Shown in pieces: positions 52,032-60,532 of a DNA stretch of 64,000 nt (its first letter is position 1; each line of letters begins with the position of its first letter). The position numbers and the translations under genes are program-made. Location: positions 62,001 to 126,000 of the forward strand of contig NZ_AWUK01000028.1 in NCBI RefSeq assembly GCF_000499205.1, written 5' to 3'. The notes beneath the pieces were generated by a model. That model saw only the letters and a list, made by a program, of their open reading frames with translations. It was not told where the DNA came from and did no database searches. This stretch comes from Paenibacillus sp. MAEPY2. Its GTDB lineage: Bacteria > Bacillota > Bacilli > Paenibacillales > Paenibacillaceae.

Positions 52032-53111
52032 CTAATCCCCCCCCTGTACATCGCGACGCTCTGCGGCGGTCGCCGCACGTTTACAGGCAATAAGTTCTGC
52101 TGCGATACTGATCGCGATCTCTTCCGGCCCATCGGCACCAATGGTCAAGCCGACGGGGGAATGCAGATGTTTTAGTGGAGGGAGATCATTCAGTAAACGT
52201 GCTGTCCGCGTTCTGTAGCCCATAAGGCCAAGATATGCGTAACTCCGACCTTCAAGTAATTCAAGAAATTCCCGTTCTCTCGGAAATTGATGACTCATCA
52301 ATAGGATATAATCCCCACTTTGGATATCCAGTACAGGCATAATCTCATGAGGAAAACCGCAGACAAGCTCAACATCCGGAAACCGTTCAGCAGTACACAA
52401 GGTTTCTCGCCAATCAGCCACCACCACACGAAATCCTGCTGATTTGCCCAGACGGGCTACAGGAATCACATCGTTTCCGGCTCCAACAATAATCAGACGG
52501 GGTTTGGGTGCATATTGAGCAGAGATCTGTTGAGGGATACCCCAGCAATTAACCTCTGATAAACTCTCTCTCGGAGGCGTATTCTCTCCAGAAACAGATG
52601 CAACAATAGCAGATCCAGATGGATGAATAGCTACCAAGGAATGGCGTAATACGGTCTGGCGTTCTGCATCCTCTGCATCCTCAGCGAGCTTTATCTCATA
52701 ACGAATCCTCGAATAATGATTGTAGAATGAACGGGTTAGCTCTACAGCTGATCCAGATTGAAAATACGTATGCATATGGGACAAGATCGACCTAAGTTCA
52801 CCACATACCGGCTCTATAAGCACTATAATTAACCCGCCGCATCCAATCGTTTCCCCCCAGGACAGATCATCTTCAGGACGCATATCATACTCCACGAATT
52901 CAAGCTGCTGCGAATCCAGCACACGGACCACCCTGTCCTGCAGATCACTCTCCAGACAACCCGGACTGATGCTGCCATACAATATACCTTCTTCGGTTAA
53001 AAGCATAGAGACTCCCTGCTTACGGTAAGCATGACCTTCTACCTTAACTGCTGTTGCGAGTACACAATGCGGTTCACGCGCTGCAATTGCACACAGATCA
53101 TGCATTTCCAT
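52032..53111 (-). CDS. pucA: XdhC/CoxF-family xanthine dehydrogenase maturation protein
   Basis: The 359-residue protein belongs to XdhC, which delivers sulfurated molybdenum cofactor to xanthine dehydrogenase. It has the N-terminal XdhC/CoxI part with LATAVKVEGHAYRKQG and GSISPGCLESDL, a middle region with GCGGLIIVLIEPV, and the C-terminal Rossmann domain RLIIVGAGNDVIPVARLGKSAGFRVVVADWR and YLGLMGYRTR. The ATG at 53111 has TGGAG 6 bases before it; the ATG at 53123 lies directly on the RBS. It follows the amidohydrolase after a short gap. Confidence 0.92.
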   Translation of the reverse strand: MEMHDLCAIAAREPHCVLATAVKVEGHAYRKQGVSMLLTEEGILYGSISPGCLESDLQDRVVRVLDSQQLEFVEYDMRPEDDLSWGETIGCGGLIIVLIEPVCGELRSILSHMHTYFQSGSAVELTRSFYNHYSRIRYEIKLAEDAEDAERQTVLRHSLVAIHPSGSAIVASVSGENTPPRESLSEVNCWGIPQQISAQYAPKPRLIIVGAGNDVIPVARLGKSAGFRVVVADWRETLCTAERFPDVELVCGFPHEIMPVLDIQSGDYILLMSHQFPREREFLELLEGRSYAYLGLMGYRTRTARLLNDLPPLKHLHSPVGLTIGADGPEEIAISIAAELIACKRAATAAERRDVQGGD

Positions 53112-53138
53112 GAATGTCTCCATCCTTTCAGGGATTAA

Positions 53139-54461
53139 TTAGATGCGTTTCATCAATCTTGCAATACTTTTATCCGATTCACGAAGCACGATGCCACGAT
53201 CAATCGTTTGAATCTTCCGGTTTTTGAGCACGATGCTTCCATCAATAATAACGGTATCCACACAGCTGCGAGTTGCGGAGTAGACTACACGAGAGTAAAC
53301 ATCGGTCTCATAGGAAGGATACGTGTGGAAATCATCCAAATCCAGCAGCAGCATATCTGCCTTTTTACCTATTTCCAGACTGCCGATCTCCTTGGACATA
53401 CCGAGCACTTCTGCTCCACCCATTGTAGCCATGCGCAGCACCGTCCGGGCATCCATCACTGTTGGGCCATGAGGTACCTTTTGAATAAGCGCGGTCAGGC
53501 GCATTTCCTGAAACATATCCAGGTTGTTGTTACATGGCGCACCATCGGCACCTATTCCTACCGCAATCTGGCGATTCAGCAGATCAGGAATATCTGCTAT
53601 ACCCGAGGAAAGTTTCATATTTGATCCAGGACAGTGGGTGACTTTCACGCCGCGTTTGCGAATAATCTCCTTCTCTTCTTCACTCAGCCACACACAGTGT
53701 GCAAGCACCAGTCTTGGGGTAGCCAAGCCAATATGATCCAGATAGACGATATTACGCATGCCGCGTTCGTGTTCGACCAATTCGATCTCGCCACGGTTTT
53801 CGGAGGCATGGGTGTGCACTTTCACATGGTATTTATTCGACAGGTCGCGTACCTCAACCAATAATTCCTCGGTGCACGAGACGACGAAGCGTGGACAAAA
53901 TGCATACTGAATGCGGCCACCGCCGAATCCGTTCCATTTCTCCAGCAAGTCCACACTTTGTTGCAACGAAGTGGCTGTATCTTCACGCAATGGTTTAGGA
54001 ACTTCATCCCCGTGATCCATCATCACCTTACCGGAAATCACCCGAATTCCGCTCTGTGCCATCGCCTGAAAAGCCGAATCGGTATGATGCACCGTCTCCA
54101 TATCCAAAATGGTCGTTGTACCGCTGGAGATCAATTCACCCAAGCCGAGCATCGCAGAGTAATAGACAGATTCCTCATCATGCGCTGCCTCAAGCGGCCA
54201 GATGCGTTGACGAAGCCAATCCATCAGCTCCAGATCGTCCGCACGTCCTCGGAACAAGGTCTGACATAGATGAATATGCGTCTGGATAAAACCTGGAAGC
54301 AGCACTTTTCCCTGAGCATCAATGACCTGATCTGCCTGAACATCAATATGCTCTGCAATTTCTTTAATTTTATTGTCCTCGATCAGCAAATCTCCCGTAA
54401 ATACATCCTCTTCTGCATTCATTGTGACGAGCTGAGCGCCTTTCAGCAGGATTGTTCCCAT
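53139..54461 (-). CDS. metal-dependent amidohydrolase (purine deaminase candidate)
   Basis: The 440-residue protein is in the ATZ/TRZ, MtaD and SsnA group of amidohydrolases. Metal ligands are His62-x-His64 (GFIQTHIHL), His in VHTHASENRGE, His in VLAHCVWLSEEE and Asp in IGADGAPCNNNLD. Members remove amino groups from adenine derivatives, guanine, 8-oxoguanine or triazines. The place between pucG-ggt and pucA supports a purine, most simply guanine or an oxidised guanine, since no separate guaD is present in the window. The exact substrate is not shown. The RBS GGGGAG precedes the ATG. Confidence 0.86.
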   Translation of the reverse strand: MGTILLKGAQLVTMNAEEDVFTGDLLIEDNKIKEIAEHIDVQADQVIDAQGKVLLPGFIQTHIHLCQTLFRGRADDLELMDWLRQRIWPLEAAHDEESVYYSAMLGLGELISSGTTTILDMETVHHTDSAFQAMAQSGIRVISGKVMMDHGDEVPKPLREDTATSLQQSVDLLEKWNGFGGGRIQYAFCPRFVVSCTEELLVEVRDLSNKYHVKVHTHASENRGEIELVEHERGMRNIVYLDHIGLATPRLVLAHCVWLSEEEKEIIRKRGVKVTHCPGSNMKLSSGIADIPDLLNRQIAVGIGADGAPCNNNLDMFQEMRLTALIQKVPHGPTVMDARTVLRMATMGGAEVLGMSKEIGSLEIGKKADMLLLDLDDFHTYPSYETDVYSRVVYSATRSCVDTVIIDGSIVLKNRKIQTIDRGIVLRESDKSIARLMKRI

Positions 54462-54571
54462 GATAATCTCCCCTATCCGTATCTATCTGCGTACATTTTA
54501 TTTTTTCTATGATCCTGCACATTGAAGATAATTTTCCTTGGATCTATACATGATCCACTGCATAAATCACG

Positions 54572-56167
54572 TTACCACCCGATAGCCATGCCATCTCCCC
54601 TGGGGTCTGCTGCGCCGCTGATCATGCCGTCTTCACGGATGACGATGCCCTGCGACTGTCCCATGATCCCGTCCCACGGCGCTCTGGATTCGACGTTATG
54701 CCCCCATTGAGCCAAGGTGATACATACGTCGTCATGATAGCGGTTCTCCACTCGCATCGTGTCGCCTTCCTCGCCCCAGGTGCGTCCGTACACCCAACGT
54801 GGGAGAGCGATCGCTTCCTGAATGGTCAGGCCATAATCCAACACGCCCGTAAGAACGGATAACTGTGTCTGAGGCTGGCCCTCACCGCCTTGTGTGCCAA
54901 CAAGCATATAAGGCTTTCCATTACGTGTGACAAGACCAGGCATTAACGTGTGAAAAGAGCGTTTATTCGGCTCCAGCACATTGGCATCCATTGGATCAAG
55001 CGAGAAAAAGGACCCCCGGTTCTGCATAATCACCCCAGTATCCCCAGGCACATAGGCAGCCCCAAAATCAAAATACAGGCTTTGAATAAACGAAACAGCA
55101 TTGCCTTCATTGTCCACAATCGCCGCATATGCCGTATCCTGACCCATCGTTTTGGACAGAAAAGGCTGCGCTACAGGGGGAGCGGACTGAATCTCGTTCC
55201 ACAATTCATCTCCATAAACCTTGGATAACAGATCCTTCACCGGAATATCCCTGAACTCCGGGTCTGTGAGATAACGATCACGGTCACGAAAAGCCTTTTT
55301 GACCACTTCAGCCATCAGGTGATAAAACTCGGGGGACGTGCGCGCCACGGAAGATAGATCAATATGTTCCAGCATATTCAACATCATCAGCATCGAGAAG
55401 CCCTGTGAATTGGGTGGCATCTGGTGAACTTGATAGCCGCGGTAATCGGTAGTAATTGGCTTTACCCACTCTCCCTTGTGAGCAGCGAAATCCGCTGGGG
55501 CAAGCATGCCGCCATCTTCACGAATAGCCGAAGTTAGCTGCTCCGCCAATTCCCCGGTATAAAAAACATCGCGTCCACCTGCCTGAATCAGGCGAATGGA
55601 GGCGGCCAGCTCAGGCTGTAAGAGTAGTTCACCTTCCTGCAAAAGTGTACCAAAAGGGGCAAATACCGCTCGAAGCGGCGTATGCCCCATAATGAAATCC
55701 TCATCACGTTCCAGCCACAGGCGCAGATTCCGGGATACAGGACATCCCTTTTCCGCATACTGCGCAGCTGGTTCAAGCAGCTGCTCCCACTTCAACTTCC
55801 CGTAGCGGGACCAGACCTCCCACCATGCATCCACCATTCCCGGAACGGTAATGGCACTGAGCACGCCTCGTTGAGGAATGGTGCTCATCCCCATCGCTTT
55901 GAACGTATCGGCATGAATGCCTGCTGCGGAACGGCCACTTCCGTTGTAGGCAGTTATATCACCACTTGATCCGTCGTGGATCAGAAAGAACGCATCTCCG
56001 CCAAGTCCTGTCATGTGCGGGTAGACTACGCCCAATGCGGCACTTACAGCAACAGCAGCATCGTAAGCGTTACCTCCCTGCTGGAGGATTGAGCTGCCCA
56101 CCGCGCTCGCCAAATAATGCGGGGAGGTGACCATCACCTCTCGGGTTATCGGCATTTGATTCAGCAT
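54572..56167 (-). CDS. gamma-glutamyltransferase-family Ntn hydrolase (YwrD/HpxW-like)
   Basis: The 531-residue protein is of the gamma-glutamyltransferase family: GGNAYDAAVAVSAALGVVYPH, MTGLGGDAF, the autocleavage Thr345 in GQDTAYAAIVDNEGNAVSF, and VGTQGGEGQPQTQL near the end. There is no signal peptide, so it is cytoplasmic, unlike GgtA-type enzymes. It overlaps pucG by 7 bases in an uric-acid operon. Known family member HpxW of Klebsiella is an oxamate amidohydrolase in uric acid breakdown, of similar length, and B. subtilis YwrD is also close in size. I infer that this one handles oxamate or a related ureide, but gamma-glutamyl substrates cannot be excluded. Confidence 0.85.
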   Translation of the reverse strand: MLNQMPITREVMVTSPHYLASAVGSSILQQGGNAYDAAVAVSAALGVVYPHMTGLGGDAFFLIHDGSSGDITAYNGSGRSAAGIHADTFKAMGMSTIPQRGVLSAITVPGMVDAWWEVWSRYGKLKWEQLLEPAAQYAEKGCPVSRNLRLWLERDEDFIMGHTPLRAVFAPFGTLLQEGELLLQPELAASIRLIQAGGRDVFYTGELAEQLTSAIREDGGMLAPADFAAHKGEWVKPITTDYRGYQVHQMPPNSQGFSMLMMLNMLEHIDLSSVARTSPEFYHLMAEVVKKAFRDRDRYLTDPEFRDIPVKDLLSKVYGDELWNEIQSAPPVAQPFLSKTMGQDTAYAAIVDNEGNAVSFIQSLYFDFGAAYVPGDTGVIMQNRGSFFSLDPMDANVLEPNKRSFHTLMPGLVTRNGKPYMLVGTQGGEGQPQTQLSVLTGVLDYGLTIQEAIALPRWVYGRTWGEEGDTMRVENRYHDDVCITLAQWGHNVESRAPWDGIMGQSQGIVIREDGMISGAADPRGDGMAIGW

Positions 56168-57402
56168 AAGGCCTCCTCCTTCCCGGCATATACATCCAGC
56201 GCTGCCTGTACCGCATCCCCTGCCGGCAAGGCGTGACGATGACGCAATAGCACTGCTTCCAGTGCACCTAGTACATGCAGTACATTTTTGCGCTGGCAGC
56301 TGAATCCCATCGTACCAATACGCCAGATTTTGCCCTTCAACGGGCCGAACGAACTGGCTATCTCAATACTAAAATCATTCAGAAGCATGCTGCGTACCGA
56401 TTCTCCATCCACACCGTCTGGAATTTGGATACAAGTGACCACAGGAAGTTTACTGGACATATCCCCATACAGTTTGAGCCCCATTCCCTGAATCCCTGCA
56501 ACCAACGCTCGTTCATTGATCCGATGTCTCTCGAAACGGGTCTCCAGCCCTTCCTGAAGCAGAATACGCAATCCTTCGTGAAGTCCGTAAAGCATGGAGG
56601 TGGCTTCTGTATGATGATTCAATCGTGCTGAGCTCCAGTAATCTTGCAATTGGCTCAGGTCAAAATAGTTACTGGCAATAGTGCGACCTTCAGCCCGAGC
56701 ACTAGTTGCATCCCGCAGTCCACGCTCAACCGTTTTACGGCTCATGAGTTTCTTCTCCACACGGCTGTTATACGTTAAAGGCGCCATCCCGGATGGAACG
56801 GACAGACACTTCTGTGTTCCGCCCATCACCGCATCCAGATGCCATGCATCTGTCTTGACCGGTGTACCGCCAATGGTAGCAACTGCATCTACAACGAGTA
56901 AAATATCGAGTTCACGACAGGCTTTGCCAATCTCGGCGAGAGGCTGCATTTGCCCGGTTGATGTCTCGCCATGAACCATCGCGACCAGACTTGGCTTATG
57001 TGCATGGATCGCCTTCATTACCTCTTCCGGATCAAATACCTTTCCCCATTCTGTTTCAAAAAAAATAACTTCGGCACCACAACGTTCCGATAGTTCCACA
57101 AGTAAATGCCCGAAGCGTCCATAGATCGGGACCAGCACCTTGTCCCCTGGCTGGATCAGACTGACCAGCACGGCTTCGATCCCTGAGCGGGATGTACCAT
57201 CTACTGGATAACACCACTCATTATCTGTCATGTATAGTTCACGCAGCATCGCCATCGTCTCATTCATCAGGGAAGTGAACTCCGGATCAAACTGCCCCAG
57301 GATCGGGAAGGATAATGCCCTCAGAACTCTTGGGTCGACCTCAACTGGCCCCGGTGTCATGATCGTCCGCAAGGAAGGGGACAATTCTTTATAGTTGGAC
57401 AT
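56161..57402 (-). CDS. pucG: (S)-ureidoglycine-glyoxylate aminotransferase
   Basis: The PLP enzyme (413 residues from the ATG) belongs to the alanine-glyoxylate aminotransferase class V group. In B. subtilis PucG moves the amino group of ureidoglycine to glyoxylate, giving oxalurate and glycine. The cofactor Lys is in GGTQKCLSVPSG (residue about 198), with VDAVATIGGTPV before it and MTPGPVEVDPRVL at the start. A GTG at 57408 is in frame, next to the pucF stop; the ATG at 57402 is preferred as GGGAG lies 10 bases before it. It overlaps the Ntn hydrolase by 7 bases. Confidence 0.92.
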   Translation of the reverse strand: MSNYKELSPSLRTIMTPGPVEVDPRVLRALSFPILGQFDPEFTSLMNETMAMLRELYMTDNEWCYPVDGTSRSGIEAVLVSLIQPGDKVLVPIYGRFGHLLVELSERCGAEVIFFETEWGKVFDPEEVMKAIHAHKPSLVAMVHGETSTGQMQPLAEIGKACRELDILLVVDAVATIGGTPVKTDAWHLDAVMGGTQKCLSVPSGMAPLTYNSRVEKKLMSRKTVERGLRDATSARAEGRTIASNYFDLSQLQDYWSSARLNHHTEATSMLYGLHEGLRILLQEGLETRFERHRINERALVAGIQGMGLKLYGDMSSKLPVVTCIQIPDGVDGESVRSMLLNDFSIEIASSFGPLKGKIWRIGTMGFSCQRKNVLHVLGALEAVLLRHRHALPAGDAVQAALDVYAGKEEALC

Positions 57403-57408
57403 CTTCAC

Positions 57409-58710
57409 TCAACTCCCGTAACCGTATTTATAGAGTAGCTGCACCAGGACCCGGAAGCCTTTCATCAGGTCCTCTTCAGCTGTATATTCAAGGGGATTAT
57501 GGCTAATGCCATCTTGGCTGGGCACAAAGACCATCGCTGTTGGGCAAGCCGGTTGAAAGATCTGCGAATCATGTCCTGCGCCGCTTGGCATGTGTATATA
57601 GGACAGCTGCTCCACTTCACAGATAGTACGAATGTCTACAGTCATCTGTTCGTTCATCGGAATAGGCGTGACTGACAAGTGTTCTTCCCAGTTCAGTCCG
57701 AGCTGCTGCTCGGCTGCGATGCGGCTAAATGCCTGAAGCATATCCTGCCAGCATCGGTCAATGCTCTCTTGCCTGATGTGCCGGATATCCAGTGAGAATA
57801 CAGCTCGTGAAGCAACAACGTTGCCGACACCCGGTTCTGCGATTACTCGTCCCACGGTGGCTACAAGCGGTTCTCCTGCTCCCAGCGCGATACTTCTTAC
57901 AGCTGTAATCATCTCGGCTGCACCTGCAAGTGCATCCTTACGCCAGAGCATTGGTGTAGTTCCGGCATGATTGGCCTCACCACTTACTGTGATGCTAAAG
58001 CGTTTCTGACCTACAATATCCGATACAATACCAATCGAATGGCCCAATCGTTCAAGGACTTGGCCTTGCTCGATGTGAAGTTCAATAAAGGCACCGTACG
58101 TGTGTGAAGCCGTTCTATAACAACTATCTGGTCCAAAGCCTGCATCACGTATCGCCTGTGCAAAGGTTATGCCCTCTTGATCCTTCAAATGCTGGACATC
58201 TTCCAGAACGGAGACGCCCGTTATACTTCGCGATCCCCAATAAGCAAACGGAAATCGGCTGCCTTCTTCTTCACAGAGCGAGACCACCTGAAGTGTTCGT
58301 TTCGGGGCCCCGAAATGGTTTTGCAGATACTCCAGTGCAAGCACTCCCGCAGCTACGCCATAAGCACCATCATACTTTCCACCATGTACGACAGTATCGA
58401 TATGTGATCCTGTAACAATTGGCGCTTCTTCCGTTCCTGTTAATGAACCTGTTCCCTTCAATGTGCCATACAGGTTGCCAGATTGATCGAATTCGGGAGC
58501 CAACCCTTTCTGCTGCATTTTTGCCGCAAGCGCATGCTGTGCTTCACACCATGCTTTGTCATACAACAGACGTGTAACTCCTCCTAGGGAATCAGCCCCA
58601 TATGCGGACAACCAGTCCAGCATGCTTTGCATCTTCACCTGCTCCAATTGCGGCAAAGGCTGGATGGAACATTCCGTACCAGACGGCGTGTGCACTTCAA
58701 AGTCCGTCAT
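57409..58710 (-). CDS. pucF: allantoate amidohydrolase
   Basis: The 433-residue M20-family hydrolase turns allantoate into ureidoglycine, CO2 and ammonia. The dinuclear metal site is shown by GSHIDTVVHGGKYDGAYG, CEEEGSRFPF, FIELHIEQGQVLE and the late SGAGHDSQ. The dimer-lid motif HAGTTPM(L) is also there. The length is normal for AllC/PucF. Its ATG overlaps the pucH stop by ATGA and its TGA is directly before pucG. Confidence 0.94.
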   Translation of the reverse strand: MTDFEVHTPSGTECSIQPLPQLEQVKMQSMLDWLSAYGADSLGGVTRLLYDKAWCEAQHALAAKMQQKGLAPEFDQSGNLYGTLKGTGSLTGTEEAPIVTGSHIDTVVHGGKYDGAYGVAAGVLALEYLQNHFGAPKRTLQVVSLCEEEGSRFPFAYWGSRSITGVSVLEDVQHLKDQEGITFAQAIRDAGFGPDSCYRTASHTYGAFIELHIEQGQVLERLGHSIGIVSDIVGQKRFSITVSGEANHAGTTPMLWRKDALAGAAEMITAVRSIALGAGEPLVATVGRVIAEPGVGNVVASRAVFSLDIRHIRQESIDRCWQDMLQAFSRIAAEQQLGLNWEEHLSVTPIPMNEQMTVDIRTICEVEQLSYIHMPSGAGHDSQIFQPACPTAMVFVPSQDGISHNPLEYTAEEDLMKGFRVLVQLLYKYGYGS

Positions 58711-60113
58711 GATAACCCCTCCATTCCTTCAATACCAGCTGGAACAGATGAGTTGGCACGGACAAACCGTCCTACAGGTGGATCGGATAATCCTGTTTTT
58801 GAACTGTATACTCGCTCACCCCGGCAGAACACATCTGCAATGCAGGAAGAAAACGTGCGTCCCACATAAGGACTCTGTTTATGGGTGTAGAGCAGGTCAT
58901 CCGTATTCAGGGTTGTAGTCTTCTCCCAATCAATAAGTACCAGATCCGCATCCTTGCCGATGGCGATTTCACCTTTACTATCCAACCCAAGCCTTCTGGC
59001 AGGTTGCAGAGCCAGAACTCTTCCAAGCAACGGAAGGGCTATATTTCGCCGAAGATGTCCTTCCTCCAACATAAGCAGCAACGTACTTTGCGCCCCGGAG
59101 ATGCCACCCCAGATTTCGAAGAAATGATCAGATTGTTTCATCGAGGGAGGACAGGGTGAGTGGTCGGAAGCAATAACATCTATCAGGCCCGCTGCAAGGG
59201 CATCCCATAACTGATCTTGCTCAGCCTGACTACGCAATGGCGGCGCGCACTTAGCTACAGCACCCAACCGGACAACATCCTCATCAGTCAGACTCAGGTA
59301 ATGCGGACATGTTTCGGAAGTTACATCCTGTCCGCGCCGTTTTGCCTCTGCAATCAGATCAAGCGCTTCCCGTGTACTGATATGAACAAAATGCAGTGCA
59401 CATCCGGTCTGCTCCCCATATTGCAGCGCTCGGGTTACCGCTCGAACTTCTGCTTCAGCTGGACGAGATTGCACGTAATCCATTGGGCCGATGCGTCCTG
59501 CTGCAATACTTCTGGTCGCAAGTTCAGCAACCATCGCTTCGTCTTCGGCATGGAGCGCCAACACGCGGTTTAGCCTTGCAATCTCGTACATGCCATTCAA
59601 GAGTGTGTCCTCATCGGCTCTGGTGAAGATGTCTTCCCCTTCTCCGCCGGGTTCGGACATAAATGCCTTGAATCCAGCCGCTCCCATATGGGCCAAAGGA
59701 GCAAGCTCGGCCCGATTACCGGGAACAAGTCCTCCCCAGAACGCATAATCAACATAGGATTGACCGTCGGCTGCTTTCATTTTCATCTCCCACGCATCCG
59801 GTCTAATTGTTGGGGGGACACCATTGAGCGGCATATCAACATACGTCGTAATTCCGCCAGCAGCCAGCGATGCTGATCCCGACTTGAACCCCTCCCAACT
59901 CGCGAGTCCGGGCTCATTGAAATGAACATGAATGTCCACTACCCCTGGCATTACAGTAAGGCCAGCCGCTTCTATCATTTCCGTATCTTCATCACCCACC
60001 AGCTGTGGGGACAAAGCGATTATTTTTTCACCAGCAATCCCAATATCCAGTTCTTCTACGTTATCTCTCAATACAACCCGGGCCCCCCGGATGATCGTAT
60101 CTATTTTTGCCAT
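58707..60113 (-). CDS. pucH: allantoinase
   Basis: The 468-residue enzyme opens allantoin to allantoate. It is a cyclic amidohydrolase with the metal ligands His62-x-His64 (DIHVHFNEPG), the carboxylated Lys149 (AGFKAFMSEPGGEGE), His in LALHAEDEAM and LHFVHIST, and Asp in VIASDHSPCPP. The ATG at 60113 follows AGGGAGGGC by 7 bases; a 48-residue extension upstream overlaps pucM and is rejected. It overlaps pucF by 4 bases. Confidence 0.95.
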   Translation of the reverse strand: MAKIDTIIRGARVVLRDNVEELDIGIAGEKIIALSPQLVGDEDTEMIEAAGLTVMPGVVDIHVHFNEPGLASWEGFKSGSASLAAGGITTYVDMPLNGVPPTIRPDAWEMKMKAADGQSYVDYAFWGGLVPGNRAELAPLAHMGAAGFKAFMSEPGGEGEDIFTRADEDTLLNGMYEIARLNRVLALHAEDEAMVAELATRSIAAGRIGPMDYVQSRPAEAEVRAVTRALQYGEQTGCALHFVHISTREALDLIAEAKRRGQDVTSETCPHYLSLTDEDVVRLGAVAKCAPPLRSQAEQDQLWDALAAGLIDVIASDHSPCPPSMKQSDHFFEIWGGISGAQSTLLLMLEEGHLRRNIALPLLGRVLALQPARRLGLDSKGEIAIGKDADLVLIDWEKTTTLNTDDLLYTHKQSPYVGRTFSSCIADVFCRGERVYSSKTGLSDPPVGRFVRANSSVPAGIEGMEGLS

Positions 60114-60151
60114 ATGGATGCCCTCCCTGATCAGAACCGGATTCATGCATT

Positions 60152-60532
60152 TCAGCTTCCCCGGTATGTACTGTAACCTCCTGGAGCAATCAATAAAGGT
60201 ATGTGGTAGTGGCTTGCAGCATCGGATACGGCAAACCGAATCGGCACAACTGTCCATAACACCTGCCCTAGTTCCTCAAGAGATCGCTGTGCATAATAAT
60301 CCTCAACGTTGAACTGAAGCTCATACACCGCCTGCTCAAGCCTGCCGCTGTCCAGCAATGGCGCATTCAGACGCCCATCGGCATTGGTCACCGATTCAGC
60401 TACTTTTATTTTGGTTTCTTTTTCACCATCTCTGCGCAGTACATACAGTTCAACCCGCACATCTGCAGCCGGAACGCCCTTGGAAGTATCCAGCACATGC
60501 GTAGTAATCCGTCCTCTGGCCACTGACATCAT
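60152..60532 (-). CDS. pucM: 5-hydroxyisourate hydrolase
   Basis: The 126-residue transthyretin-related protein opens 5-hydroxyisourate, the uricase product. It shows RGRITTHVLDTSKGVPA at the start (catalytic His), RLNAPLL in the middle (Arg), and the C-terminal signature YSTYRGS. The start overlaps the pucL stop (ATGA); a second ATG directly follows. The normal length is about 115-120. Confidence 0.95.
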   Translation of the reverse strand: MMSVARGRITTHVLDTSKGVPAADVRVELYVLRRDGEKETKIKVAESVTNADGRLNAPLLDSGRLEQAVYELQFNVEDYYAQRSLEELGQVLWTVVPIRFAVSDAASHYHIPLLIAPGGYSTYRGS

